The position numbers and the translations under genes were made by a program. The notes beneath the pieces are model-generated. The model saw only the letters and a program-made list of their open reading frames with translations. It searched no databases and was not told the origin of the DNA. From assembly GCA_034336665.1 (NCBI GenBank), contig CM067570.1, positions 23,331,002 to 23,395,001 on the forward strand: a stretch of DNA of 64,000 bases, in the 5' to 3' direction. Shown one piece after another: positions 27,501 through 42,500 of this stretch. Source of the stretch: Luscinia megarhynchos (Eukaryota > Chordata > Aves > Passeriformes > Turdidae). Every line of letters starts with the position of its first letter. The stretch's first letter is position 1.

Positions 27501-30500
27501 TGTTGCTCTGAGCTGGTGTTCTGGAGCCAAAGACTTGGAGGCTGAGTGCTGATGATATGAGCCCAGTTTGTGATGTAAAGATGTTTATCACTTCAAAGAA
27601 AAGCTGCTTTCAAAAAGGAAAAAAATAATTGAAACAGGGCAACAGAATAGTTTTTTCCTAGACTGTGTTGCTGAAGGATGTGTGCTTCTCAAAAACAGGC
27701 CAGTAGAGGACATCCTTCCTTCCTTCCTTCACTCTTGTCATTGCTGTGGAGGGTCTCACAGCACAGCAGCAGAAATACCTGCAAGAGACTGTTGCTGTCT
27801 GCTCCTTAGCCTTTGATACAAAGGTGCTGCAGTGCCTGTCACAGTCCTTGTGTGTCCTTGTCCCACACTTGCCTTCTCCAAGGCTGCTGCTGTGGCATGA
27901 GACCTTCAGGGGTTCTTCCTCAGAGAAACTGAGGAGCAAAATAAGAGTCAAGACCTGAATCTATTAAATCATTCCATCTATGCTTTCCCATTCTTATCTG
28001 CCACCCACCCAGGAGAACGATCCCGTGCCCTTGTGCCTTGCCAGTGCAAGGCTCAGCTGACTGATGGCAGTAATGCCATCAAATGTCCTGCTGCTGGCTT
28101 TGGAGACTGTTACAAGGGGTGGTGAAATCATGCTTTTATCTTTGGAGACTTTAAGTGAACAAATCTATGGAATGAAGGGAACCATGATGGCAGGCAGTCA
28201 GCAGAGAATTGCAGGAAGACAGAGCTGGGACAGTGTTGGATTGCTAGGATGAAAGCAATGTCTGTGACTGCCATAACACAAACCCTTCATGGCACCAGTG
28301 GAGCACAGGGCAAGTTCTATCAAGGTGCATGAGCCTGTCAGAGAATGCCTGAAGTACAGAGTGGAAGGGCATCCAGATGTGGTGCTCAAACTATTTGGCG
28401 GTTTCATTCGTGGAACAGTTTTGAAAGAAAAGTATGGCCTTTAAAATCAAAGTATTTCAAAAGCCGGTGTGATCAAGTGATACATAGTGTTTTGAGTTTG
28501 TTACAATACTATACTGCATCTAAAGGCTATATGGTGGAAACCAGTGTTTTTAGTGTTATTACAGAACTGTAAACCACCTTTTTGGGGGAAGTGTTGCTTG
28601 GGATTTTTTTTCTGAGTTGTCTCAACTTCTGTTGAAAGCCTGGTAACAAAACTCTGAAACTACATGCTTCTCATCCTTTCCAATATTTCTTGCCCATTCC
28701 CAGATCATGCACGAAAGTTTGGAGAAAACCATGGGTCATGTCAGGCTGGAATGTCTAGTTTTTACATTGAGGTGTGTATTAAAGATACCAAATGTCTCTC
28801 TGTTTATATACTTACTTTTATGTATAATATATAAAAGTGGATATGTAAATGCAAATATCAGTGCTGCATTTTATTGTGGGAGGGAAAATCACTTTTTGAA
28901 TTTTTTTAATTGAATCTTGCTTTGCATGCTAATTCCCAAGTAAGACTTTAATTTTTATTTCCAAGAATACTTTTACATCTTACTAAATCCAAAGTTATTT
29001 TTCACCTGGAAAAAGGGCATGGATATAGCAGAGGGTGAAATTTTACGATTCTCTTTAATCTGTTTGATATAACATTCATAATGCTTACCTTCTTGCTTCA
29101 CAGAATAATACTCTATATTATTTAATTTCCATTCCACCCTAAGATTTTAATTTCTGAAAAACTCTTTTGAGAAGAGAATATCCAGATTGTTGCTCTATTT
29201 TGTTCTTACAGTTAAAAGCTTTTAATAATGGTATTCTTACAAAGTCTGGAAAATATTATCTGTAATTTAGTAGTAAACACCAGTGCTGAGCCAGATGCAT
29301 CTCCAGTAGCATAGAATAGAATTCACAGGAAATGTAAAGAATAGCATTTTGGCTGTTTTGCTTATTGTTGTGAATATTTCAATGTGAGTAACATGGCTTT
29401 GTTTTACTTTTCTTTTAGGACTTAATTATAATGGGAGCCCCTGGATCATTTTATTGGACTGGTTCTGTTTTTGTATACAATACAACTGCAAATACAATCC
29501 ACGCTTACACAGATTCAAATAACCAAGTGAAATTTGGCAGTTATCTAGGTACTTAAAATATTTAATACTTTACTAAATTATAAGCTAAATAGCTGGTCTT
29601 GGGGTGAGTACACAGTGTTTTTCAGTGTTTTCACTATTAATCCCAGAAGCAACAGTTCTAAAGATGTGTTCTGATTTTGTTAAATATTATTTATAAGGCT
29701 TCTTCTCAGTTCTATTTATGAGGAAGCTTCTCGAACAGTGGATTTCTATTCTTATCATCTCACCACTGACTTTTGACCATTTCTTGATTTAGAAGGTAGG
29801 GATGTTTCTGGTTTTCATTTCACTCAAGTCTGAAACGCTGCCAAGAGCTTTCATGGAAAAAGACAGTGGTTTCACATATAACAGAAATATGAAAAGATTT
29901 TTACAGTGAAAACTGGAAGCAAGTGTCTTAATTGTATTGTCAGTAAGGAGAAGTATGCTATGATCTTCAGAGACAAACTTTCCTCCAATGGTTATTTCGT
30001 TTTCTTTTTTATTCCAAACATAACTTAGTCTGGATGTATGTGAAGACAAACCTCCTTTGTGAGTGTCTGTAACCAAGGCCATGGGGCTCTACTCATGTAC
30101 CTATATGCAAGTAACTAGCTGAATTTAGTGCTACAGTTTGGAAAGGTTTATGCCAAAAAAGCAACAGCAGCTTCAGTCTTCTGATTACACACTGAGAAAA
30201 GCTCATCTGTCCTTCCTGAATCCTGAGCAAGAATATTTTTGCCTGTGACCTTTGGGTTTTGCATTTTCCCATTCAAAGTTCCGGCTTGCGTGGATAAACA
30301 TTTCTGGTTTCTGATTCCACTCCTCTGACAATGGGAAGTTGGCAAATGTTATGAAATAATTATTGTGAAACACAGTCAACTGACTGAAGTCTAAGACTGC
30401 AGAATTCGGTTCTGAGCCTGCAAAAAGCCACAGTTACTCTGTGGGGAAGTCAAGCAGAAGAAAGACTGGGTGATAAAAGGGGATCAGACGTGCAGATCCC

Positions 30501-33500
30501 TAGGGTCAACCAGTTCAAAAAGTTCATTCCAGATTTATGCTTCTACAAGTATAAGAATGAAAATTTCTGTAATGAATGAGTCAAATCCTTGACAGTCAAA
30601 AGCCAGATACAGGCAAATGGAGACATAAGGGCTGTGTTGGGGAGAAGTTAGGGAAGGCCTTTCCACACGTAGTCTCTTTGTTGCCTTGGCTATCCAGGAC
30701 CTGAAATCAGCTGGAGTTTGCATCACTCTAGGGATCTGATGCACGTTGGCTCAGCAGAGCCGTATGTCTTCTAAACTTGCCCTTTTACAGGAAAGTGAAG
30801 AAGGGGGCACCATTAACTCATCTGTGTGTCTTTACAGTAGAAGCTGTGATAAACCTGGAATTTTGCAGTTTCAGGCTGCTTTGACCTCTTCTTCCTTCCC
30901 TCATGATAATCCATAGTGTAGTTGAAAGAATTTAAAGGTACCTTTCTTCCCCTCCCTCAGCTTCTGTTCTGTCTTTGTAATTATTGAAGACAACAATCTG
31001 TTTAGGGTTAGTTCTGTTACCAAATAATTTTTTTTAGAAGTCTGAGTTTGTTGCTCCCTTGAGTAATGAATAAAATTATTCCTACCAAGTGGTGGAAGTC
31101 TATTGTGACCAGTGTAATTCAAGCATGTAAGTAGATACAATTATCTACTTACTCTCTTCTTCCTCTGGTATGGAACAAGACATTGGCATCTTTCTTTATA
31201 GTTTTTATTAAACTGTTAAAGAATAATTAGGAAGCTAGAGACTACAGGAAGTGCAGTAGTATTGTAGCATTTTTCATAAGTTGGAAGAAACAAAGCTGTT
31301 TGTATACCAAACAACTGAAAGAAGGGCATTAGAAAGACACTTGTAATATGTAACACTGTTATATTTTCTTGGCTTCTTCAGAGTCTCTTGGAGAGTAGTA
31401 GCTGATTTCTATAAAAGGAATTTTCTAAGTTATTCAGTCTTTCAAGTCAGCTGGCCCGGATTAAAAAAGTAACTTTAGGCATTTAACAAACTGCCTTAAA
31501 GAAATCATAAAGTAGAAGACAGTTCCTTTTAGAAATCTGAAAAGGGCAAATAACATTTCAGAAACCTGAACAACTGTAGTGATGGTAGAAAAGAGAAAAC
31601 TATGGAGTTGGAAATAAAATTACATTTCTATGTGCATTTAAATTTAAAGAGTCAGTTATATGATTTCTCCTTCCCCTGCCAAACATTTTACTGCAATTAA
31701 AGAGAAGTGACTGTGTGATTACTGTAATATGTATGTTTGGGATTTTTTAAAGTTCTTAAGAATTAGTAATGTTTACACTTTAGCAAAACAAAAATAACTA
31801 GAAAATAAATGCCAGAGGAAGGAAATTAAGGTTCATCCTTAATTTTTTTGTTGAGTAAATAAAAACTAGGTGTTGACCTTCAAGTGATAAATTGCTCTGT
31901 TCATCTCTTTTAACTTAAAATATGAAAAAGGTGGCTTAATAAGAATTTGAATTCTAGGGAGTTATCTTCACAAATGAAAGATTCACGGCTTGTTCTCATC
32001 TATCCAAGATGATTTTTCCAGTTTCTCTGCATGCTGTGAACATCAGCAGTCATTGAGAAAATGCAAGAGTAGCAGAATATATTATCTGTGTTCCCTGCTT
32101 CTACGGGGCTGTAATGTATTCTGAAAAGAGTAATGATGACTTGTGCAGCTACAGGTTAAGGTGTTTGCCTTTGTTTTGCAATTCTGTGTCTGGATGTCTG
32201 CACCAAAATATGGTCCTGTTTACAATCTCTCTCCACACACTGAAATGCTTTGTAGTGTAGATTTATTTACAAAAGCTGATGTAATGTTTTCTTGTTGCAC
32301 AATCAGACTTTTGCAATTTGTTCCTGATGTTTTCGTGTGTGTCCATGGTGCTGTGTGTATGTGCACACAGAAGTAGCACTACATTTAATTTTTCTTCAAT
32401 CCAGTTATAATAATCAAAGACTAACAATTGAATCAAGTACTTTCATATTGCAGTGCATGTACTTTTGATCATTTTTATTTGTGTTAATAGTATGGACTCA
32501 CTGAACAATTGCAGAATATGCATTAACAGACGGTGTTTGCAATTTATTTTATTGTCTTTTGAAGTATGGCAGATAATTGAGTTCTTGGGAAGAAATGAGT
32601 GTTTCTGACACTTTTTCCTGCTTGATGGAACTTACTGTCTGTAGTGACCTTTTACTTCAAACACTTTCTATTCTATTTTCATTGGTGACTTACAGGAGGT
32701 CTGAATGCCAGATTCATGATAATTTGTGGTGTTGACAGCTTTTGTAAGGCATGCTCCCACTCTTTGTTATATTACATTTCCAGTATTGAATAGTGCATTT
32801 CTGATTTGCAGGATATTCTGTTGGAGCTGGACATTTTCTGACACCATCCAGTACAGAAGTAATTGGAGGGGCTCCCCAACAGGAGCAGACTGGTAAAGTA
32901 AGGGATTGTCTATAATATTGGCTTGAAGACTAACCCCACAAAAACACCCATGACCTTCCCATTTAGATTAATATATTAAAGACAAGTATCAGATATGACT
33001 TCTCATGGGAGGAAAAGTTGAAGAAGGAATTAGAGTAGGCAGTCTGGGTAGCATTAATGTGAACTATGATGTTAAAGAAAGGTGCAGGTAGGAAATAGGA
33101 GATAGCTGTACTTTGTGATATGGTGCATTGTTTTGTTGATTCTCTAGCACATGCTGTAGAGAAAGCACTAGGAAGTATTTCAGATTACAGTTTGCTGAAT
33201 TGAACTTGTATTTTCCTTTCATTTTAGGCATATATTTTGAGCATTGAGAGGCAACTAAATATTCTATTTGAACTAAGGGGTAAAAAGGTAAATAGTTCAT
33301 ATTATTTTTCTGCACCTTATAACTTCTAGTGCATCTTCATCAAAATTCAAAAATAATAATGATTTCTTGTCTGCACACAGCTTGGTTCTTACTTTGGAGC
33401 TGCAGTTTGTGCTGTGGACCTGAATTCAGATGGTTTCTCAGACTTACTAGTTGGTGCTCCAATGCAAAGTACTATCAGAGAAGAGGGAAGAGTTTATGTC

Positions 33501-36500
33501 TATATTAATTCAGGTTCTGTAAGTATTTTCTCTTAAAAGCACACGGCAACACAGACATTCTGGTTTAAGAGGCTACGAGGAAGAGTTCTCCTCTCATTTC
33601 CAGATATGGAGAAAGCAACAGTGGAGCTGTGATGAGTCCCCCAGTGCACAGCACACCCCCAAAGCTATGCTGTCAGCTGTAGCACGGTTACTCACCCCAG
33701 TGCTGGAACTGAGGACAGACTGGGTTGGTTTCCTAGGAGCTGTAGGTGGTGACAGCCTGCCACTGCAGCCTTTTCCAACTCTCCTTCACTGCTGTGCTTC
33801 CCACTGAACTGCCATCTGAGGAACAACTTATTAAGCCCTTCAGAAAACAACAAGGAATGAAACGTTTGCATGCTGTTACTGGTACCAGTCAGGAAAGAGA
33901 CTGGTACTTCTCAGTTTGCAAATAATGTGACTGGACAGATCATGCATTAGAATAAGCTTCTTATTCTTTCTGAGTTTCAGAAGTGGAAGTGTAATCACTT
34001 TACTATTCTTACACTAAATAATATAAAATATATTTGAAAATGCTTGCTTCTACATCCAGGAGTTGGTAGGGTTATATATTTGTATCCAAGGCACTTTTTA
34101 ACATTTTGAGTAATATTCCAGGTCACCTGGAAGGGGCTCTGTTCACGTGCCATTGGCTCTGTTTTCCTTCAGGGAGCAAAGATGGAAGAACTGAACATAG
34201 AGCTCAGTGGGAGTGACTCGTATGCAGCGAGGTTTGGAGAGTCCATAGCCAATCTAGGAGACATAGATAATGATGGCTTTGAAGGTAAGAACTTGGTGGG
34301 TTTAATTCTCTCTGGTCAGTGGAATGTCATGATAAACAGGAGAATTCTTTTGGGACTCGACTTTTCTGACTTGAAGTACAGCTCCTTCACAGTCATTGAT
34401 ACCAAGGGACTAAGTTCTGTCTAATAAAAGAGCAGGAGCAAAAGTGATAACATAATCTGTAATTTTTGGTGCTGGACCTCAATGGAATCACTAATCCTGT
34501 GTTAAATATCTGAGACAAAGGTTGGGGAACAATTTGGCAATTTTGTAACAATCATAAACAAAACTTAAGTCAAAATCTGCTTCTGTGTCACCAGTAAGTA
34601 CTAAATACATGGAAATATTGAAAACAATCTTCATGTTGGGAGACTGCTGTGGGAATATTGAAATAAAAAGTGGATGTAATATGGAGGGTGGCAGTAGGAA
34701 AAAAATTGTAAGAAAAAAGCTGGAAGCAAAATATAAAGAAAAATTGGGTAATATAAAGCATTTTTCTCTGGTAATTAAAAAGCAGAGCAGAGCCAACTTC
34801 TTCAATGATCTAAATCATCAGTATCAGTCCTGTAAAGATAATGGTTTATGTGTTGTAGAATCTGACCTCAAGAATATGTGTGTAATTTTGACAGGCACAT
34901 CTTGACCATCCCACTTTCATCTCACCAGTAGAAAGATGTATAATATGTTTTATGTGGTTTATTCACCACAGTATGGATTCAGTCAAGAGAATTGCTCTGT
35001 GAAACCCAACAGTCAGGCTTTGCATTTCTTGTGATTTTGGTTCAGTGCAGCCTAAAGTATTTCTGATAGTTGTTTTTGCTTACTTGTAAATGCAAGTTCA
35101 CAGTTGTTAATAATGACTTTCAAGATGGTGTAAATAATTTCCTGATCCCTCCCTCCACTGTTTGGTTATCAACATCTGGCTATTTGAAACATGAGAGTTT
35201 TTGGTCAGGGCTGTTGAGGGTAGATTGGTGAGTAGAATGAACATTCAGTTTGTTAGGAGTTGCCACACCCCTCTGGAATTAGGTCATCTAGGCATAAAAC
35301 ATATCCCTTTGTACCAACCAGCTACCTTAATGTCCTTGTTAAATGCCTTTTCAAGCTTATTATTAACTGTTACAGATATTTCATAGAAAAATAAATAGTT
35401 CATTTTAGGCACTATAATAGGACTACTCATGTTTCAGTGACTTAATCCATGTGGGAAGAACAGGAAAATCATCACTGTTCCATAAATACATGGCTTTTTT
35501 TTCCCTCTTTTTTTAAAGATCATTATAATTTTGCCTTCTTTCATGGTAACATTTTAACCTCTTAAGGGTCAAAATTAGTATTGCTAGAAATAGACTTCAT
35601 ATTCAACAAAATGGCAGTATTTGATTGTTGCTTTTCACACATAGTAATTAAGGTAGAATCAGGTTCTGACATGGTCTGTGTTGTTTCTGTTTGCTTTATG
35701 TTGGTGTTCAATGTTGGCTTTGAATTGAGGCAAGTAAATCTGGTCTGGCATTGCATGCATCATGATTTGCATTTCTTCAGCTGATCCATGGTCATATTTC
35801 CTAGTCAACAGATCATTGCTAAATTGTTTTTCCACAGATGTGGCAATTGGGGCTCCACAAGAAGATAATCTAAAAGGGGCAATTTATATATACAATGGCA
35901 GGCAAGATGGAATAACACCATCGTTTTCACAGGTATGCTTTTTCAATGCAAAATACCCAATCCAGAAAAACCTCAAGTTTAAATCTGAGAGGGTTTTCCC
36001 TTCATTTAACTGTCTGACCATCTGAAGTACATTAAAAGACTTCAGAAAATTTTTACATGGCCTGTGACTTCCAGTCATAATATAACCTGTAAGAGAAAAA
36101 AATTGTTTTGGGGGCTTTAGAAAAGGTTTATGGAATTTAAGTTCAGCAGCAGGATTGTTCTGCTAACATTTTTCATTGGAAATTGTAACTTGGAGATTAG
36201 CTTTCCAAGAATAATTTTCTCTTATACGTTTTTCTCCTCAGAGAATACAAGCACAAGAAGTCAGTAATTCTTTAAGCATGTTTGGACAGTCCATATCAAG
36301 TGGCATTGATGTAGATAACAATGGTTATCAAGGTAAATGAAACAATTTTGTTTATTTTTAAAAGAATAGGAATTCATAGGGAACAATCCTACTGTGCTAC
36401 TTGATTACTTCTAACAGAAGCAGAATCTGTCATTGAGATGGCATGTCACATCTAATATTTTGGGAAGAAAAAAGAAGAGGTAAAGCTGAGGCCATGCAGT

Positions 36501-39500
36501 CAGTTTTCACGGTCATCTAACTATTATTTAAGGACTGAGAACAATGTAATGGTGAGATCATAGTGCACAAGGGGAAGAGAAATGTGATTTATAATTTTAA
36601 AGCAGATGTCTCATCTACAAATGTCCCAGTGAGCTGGTTTGGGCTCTGGAAGCATGTTTGTTGTCCAGACTAGTGTGCTAACCTAAATATACTGACCAAA
36701 AGGTGAATATGCTATAAAATACCTGTACCTAAGAAGTAATTCCTGTTGACAAATTCTGCTTATTGATACATTCTTTTTGTGCAGATGTAGCAGTTGGTGC
36801 ATTTTTCTCTGATACTGCTGTGGTGCTGAGGTGAGATTGTATGATCTTCAAAAGTACTGAAATGTAGCAATGTAACTCTATTGTGTAGTGGAATTAATTA
36901 AAACTCAGTAGTTTAATTTAATTTCATTTATATTCTTGATGTCTTGAACTTCAGTCATTAGGCTCTAGAAGGCTCTACAAATGCAATATTTAAGTAAATA
37001 TATTGAAAAAATTAAAATCTCATTCTGCAACTTTTTGAGATAACAAATAATGTGAAATACAACTATTTGAAACTATCTGAAACATGCAGATAACTTTGAA
37101 ATTTTAATTCTAAAATATAGAAATAGATTGTCAGGGATGATTATTTTTTGCAGAGATTCTGTAAGCTATATCTGAACATTATTTGTGAACACTTACTCTT
37201 TTCTATTCTTAGGACAAAAGCAGTGATAATTGTTGAAGCTTCTATAAAGCATTCAAGTTCAATAAATCGAACCAAGTTAGACTGCATGGAAAACGAGCAG
37301 CCTGCCACCTGTATGAATTTGAAGATATGCTTTACCTATAGAGGACGGGAGGTACCTGGTTACATTGGTAAGCTAGTGGAGAAATTAACCCACTATGTGT
37401 ATTCATTTTAAATGCACCTATTTGCAGAATAGTGCTACTGGCATTTAATAGACCATTAATCTGACTTCAGTATAAAATGAAGAGCTGAAAACATGGATAC
37501 CATTTTTATATCATGATTTGTATTGCCTGAGTGCTTTTAACCTGCTTGTCCTGTGCTATTTGTAAACTGCAAACAGCCCTGCAAGTACATAGTATATAAA
37601 ATTAAATTGTTCAACTCTTCTGTGTGAGAACAGACAACAACATTTGGGAGAATGTTACATCTTTTGAAACTTATATTCATTTTGAAAGATAAACAGTCAG
37701 ACTGGGTCACCCTTGCTGGACTTGTACATAAGATTTTTTTAACTTAAAAAGAAGGACTAGTAGAAATTGTAGATAACTTAACCCTTGGCAAAAATTTAGA
37801 AGTAATAAATCTGTAATGCTCTGAAACTTGCTTGCTACTTGTTGTTATGGCAATTAATGCTAACTTAAATAGAAAAAACTGAAGTTAAACAACATTTATT
37901 AGTGTTAGTTGACTTAAGTGTTTGATGTAATTTACTGTCAGCCCTGTAACTAACTGAAGTGGGTTTTCTATAAATAGATTTTGATAGAAAATATAAATAC
38001 AACCTGATGAACTATCCCTGATATAAAAGCATGTATCAGGGAGCAGCCATGAAGTAATCAATTTTCAGGGTACTAGAAGTTTTTATTAGGTATGGATTCA
38101 TGTCAGAGTGTTTGTAAGCAGAGCATTTTAAAATGGTTGCTACAGAACATACTTAAGAAGTGTCTCAGAAATTGTAATTTCTACCATAAATTCATTAAGA
38201 TTGCAACACTTGAAGATTTTATGACCTTTATTTTCCCTGGGTTTAATTTTGTAGTATTGCTTTATAATCTGAGTGTTGATGTGAACAGAAAAGAGGATAC
38301 ACAAGCAAGATTTTATTTTTCCTCCAATGGAACATATGATACAATCTCAGGAAAAGTGAAGATTTACAGCAATATTACTACCTGCAAAGACCATCCAGCA
38401 TATATGAGGGTAATGTAGTTTTCAGTATGTATTGTCTTGTAAATCCTTTGTTCTCCTTTGAAAAGCAGACCTGCTGCAAAAGTACCCATTCTACAATGTG
38501 TACAATCGGGTGATATCATTTTGGAAGTAAAATACTTGTATTCAGAACTTCCACAGTTAATATATTTTAATTCTGTTACTTTCTCTGGGGAAGTCAATGG
38601 GTCTGCCATCTCTTACTTTGGTGAGAAGATGCATAATAATAATAATAATAACCTCAGTGATTAAGTTGGACCATGAGCATTCTTGAATGTTTTTCATCAT
38701 GTTTATGGATGACAGATCATACATAGATTGAAGCTGGTTTGGAGCAACCCTGGAGATATAACATTCATATTCTGCTGAACATTTCTGATGGAATTTTTTT
38801 ATCTGATCTTAAAACTTGCAGTTTTTATGTTCTGTCATTTGTAACTATTATGAAGAATATATGTATGGTCTTGCTTCTGTTTTTATTGTGAGTAGATAAG
38901 CTAGACTCAGCTAAAAAGGAAAGAACCATTCCTGATTCATTGGAAGTAAGATGAAGATGATTGCTAGAAAAGTCTTTAGGTCGAGGTTTATAGTGTGGTG
39001 TGCTTTGTGAACTTGCTGCAAGGAGCCACAGGCTACCAGGGTGTGAAGAAGATCATTGCTTGGGCTTGCTTGATTTTTTTTTTTTTCCTTCAAGGAATGC
39101 AGCACTCACCCATAATCTGAAGGTGGAAATGGGGTAGGAAGAGCACTCATGAGAGTTCCACAAATGAGTTTAGAGCTGAACAAGATTAAGTGTGTGCACT
39201 GTGCTGAAAAAGGGATCTCTGCTTACAAATGTGAAGCCTGCACAGATATGTCTCTCTCCTGGACCAGATTAGCAGTGAATGTGGTTACAGTTCTCCCTCT
39301 GTGTAGAAACAGCTCTGTTGTAGGAAAATCTGCTGCCAGAAGTGCTTCAGAGGAGAATCCACTGAGGCAGAAGTTCTGCCAGAGCAAGGGGCACAGCAGG
39401 AGGCTGTTGGAGACCTGCAAGGTCTCCAGGGAGGCTGTACCAACACCAGGAATAGATGGCACAGCTGCTGGTTTCTGCAGAAGTACAGTTTGATCCAACA

Positions 39501-42500
39501 GCCACCATCCTTTCAAACTGAGCATGGTACTAATCCAGAAGTAAGCTAGTAAGAATCTGTCTGTAAGATCTTAACTACAAAGTAGTCTCAAAGTGGCTGT
39601 TGCCCTGGAGGAAATGGACTGTTGTATCCCTCTGAAAGATGAATAAATGGGGGATTTGTCTTGAAAGTGGAATAAAAACTCTAATCAGGACAAGGATATA
39701 ATATTTTTAAGGCCATTCATTTAATAAGAAAAAATTAATCACTTTTACTTTAGCAAACATCTTAGAAGCTTGTCTTCCAAAACAAAAATTTTGGAAAAGC
39801 TTCGAAGTCCATCAGTGGACACAAAGCAACCATTTTTTATTCAACTCAATAAAAATAGACTTCTCTCCTGTCAGACCTTATCTAGAGAGGAAGAGAAGGG
39901 AATATTTAGATGTAAAGAGAAATAAGGGCAATAAAATAATGGACTAGTTTGCCTAGCCTTTTTTTTAATGTCCTCAAGGTAGCAATTCTGTGATCTTTTC
40001 AAACAAACATCCATCAAGGTGACTGATGCAGTTGATCCTGCACAAAGGCTGGAAAATAAATTTTATTTTCTGCAGCTACAAAAAAACCTGCAGGGAAATA
40101 TCCTTCCATGTATTTTTCTTCTTCCTTGGTTTCCCTCACCTTTTATTTGTGACACTATTAGAAGCCAATTTTTCATCATAAAGCTTCAGGGTAGAAAGGA
40201 AAGCTTATGTTACTAACTGGAAAATTGCCCAGATGCATCTTAACTGATAGTCGCACCTAAGTGAATGTTGCTTGCAGGAGCAGTGGCAAATTGGCACTTA
40301 CTTTATAAGAGTTTTATAAACTAAGAGAGATGTGATTGACAGCTGACCTTGTACAGATTGCTGTACCAGCATTAGCAGGTATTTGTGTAGGAGGAAGGAA
40401 TTGATTTGCTTCATCACTTCCTATAGCCCATCATTAGGGGGTTTTTTTCCTCCATAGATTTAATTTTCCTTTCAGTTCTTAATTAATAGCATTATAAGCA
40501 TCTCCTTCCACCCACTGAGGTTTCTGTACTTGTATGAAGCTCCTAAAGTTAAGTAAGTGTGAATGTCTGTCAAGTACAGTCCTTGCAAGAGACAATATAA
40601 ATTTTATGTATTTTGAGTAAAGGCTAATTAATAGCTAATCAGTATAATGGAAGTAATATAAAGCAGATGCAGAGAAGACCTTGTGGAAAATTATTATGAA
40701 TTAGATAATGTGTGATTTGGCCAACACAAGCTTGCACATAAGAATTAAAATAGTGGCCATGTGGAAGGACAATCAGTGTCTGTCTACCCCTTACACTTAG
40801 GGAGTAATTTAATCAGGTTTGTTACTGTTTGTGCTTCAAGCTGTTCAGTTTTCACAAGTAGGTAGTTTGAACATTCCTACACAGGCAAGTCTTCATGTAC
40901 AAAATAGTCATTTATTGAGGAGTTCAGTCTTTTTAATACAGATTGGGAAATAAAGGGGCAGAAAAATAAAATGCAGTCACGACTTGATTTAGTTGTACTG
41001 TGGGAGAACTGCTTTTGATTTCATACCTAAATACCCACTGGGTTTGTCTGGCCTCATTCCACTGGTTAACTTTCTCCATTTTAGCCAACTTTGCCTATTT
41101 TTCTACTTGGGCAATGTAGCCTTAAATGGGTGTGTGAGGCAGGATTATTGACAGAAGTAGGCTCACTGTTCAGTAAGATTTCTGCTCACAGAAGAATCAC
41201 CCTTTCTGAAATGCCTGATGCTGTCATTGAATATATCATGCTTTTATGCATTTCTGATTGCCTCCTTCAGCAACAGAGATGTCTGGAAAAGTGTATTAGT
41301 CATATGGAATTATTTTGCATGTGAAAAATAAGTTTTGCTGGTTTAGTGAGTTCTGGGCAACCTTGTAACTTTAAAACATAAGCATACATGTTCTGTCTTA
41401 TATGATTAACTCATTAGGTTTCCAATTTTCATAGAAAGATGTAAGGGATATCTTGACTCCTGTACATGTTGAAGCAAGTTATCATCTGGGGCATCATATT
41501 CTGCAGAAAAGAAATGTTCAAGAATTTTCAACACTTCAACCTGTTCTTCAACGCAGGAAAGAAAAAGATGTTATAAGAAGCAAGGTTAGTGCATGAGTTC
41601 TCTTTTTTGCAATGCAGTGAGTAAATATTCATGTTTTAATCTCCAGTTAAAAAAGCTTCACTGATTCATAGCATGTGAAGGAATGCATTTTCCAACACTT
41701 AGGGAGAGTGTGTTGATATTAATTAATAAACCAGAATGCTAAAAGATGCCTAATTTTTTTCTGAAAAAAATCTTTACAGAACTTGTATACAATCTCTATT
41801 ATGACTTAAAAATGAAAAAAGGTATGTGCAGAGAACTTGCAAGCATATATAGAATTCTATACCTCAGAACACACATGTATGAAATTCACTCTTTGAAATA
41901 TCCATTCTTTTTCTACTACATAGTATGAGTCACTTTCCAATATAAAAATGTACTTTAAAATTATTTCTATGTTAAATACACAGTAAAATGTTGGTATTAA
42001 TCTTGAGGTGTTGATGTTGCTGTTCTTAAAGGTACTGCAGGTTTCTAAACACAAAGTCTGTGAGGAGAAAGAGTATATTCTTTATCCTTTAGTAATTATT
42101 GAATTAACCATTTTTCCCAAAAAATCCCAACTTATAAAGAGACTATAACGTATTGATAACCAAGGCATGGACACCTGCAACTCATGGTGTCTCTGCTCTC
42201 ATCAAACCTTACTAACAGTAGGATAAGTAAGGGTTGTGTAATTAAACTCTTGCAAAAATTAATGTGCTGTGTTATAGGAGGGACTGCACAACCACCAGTT
42301 CTGGATCTTCTAAAACATTCTGCCTTCCTTATGTACTGCTGTAAAAATTGTCTGAACATACACCCACAGGTTTAACTGTATTCAGACTGAGTCTGGAATG
42401 CCTCCCCACTGTTACTCTGGATGCATGGAATGTGTTTGGAAAGTGGAAAGTCATAGCCTGATTGAATTGTATGTTAGCAGCAAGAGCTATTAGACACTTC

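Larger units (their letters stand above)
20935..36830 (+). other. ITGA4: ITGA4 exons 1-13: signal peptide and beta-propeller
   Basis: Residues 1-29 form a signal peptide with a leucine core (LLLLW, 17-21); by comparison with the human protein the mature chain should start at Tyr30 (YNLD). The rest is the seven-bladed FG-GAP propeller. Three calcium-binding loops of the DxDxDG type are visible: DLNSDGFSD (309-317), DIDNDGFED (372-380, split by intron 10) and DVDNNGYQD (434-442, split by intron 12). The ligand-proximal motif YWTG (216-219) matches the human region around Tyr187 that is implicated in VCAM-1 binding. Exon 3 keeps [15 protein letters not shown], which is almost invariant in alpha-4. 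FG-GAP signatures GYSV, YFGA and RFGES are present. Confidence 0.95.

Noticed and set aside
27093..27530. 145-codon open frame on the - strand
   Set aside because: It is antisense to ITGA4 exons 3 and 4, so its openness follows from the coding constraint on the other strand.
39149..39493. 114-codon open frame within ITGA4 intron 15
   Set aside because: No recognisable family or splice context, and an antisense open frame of similar length overlaps it; most likely chance.
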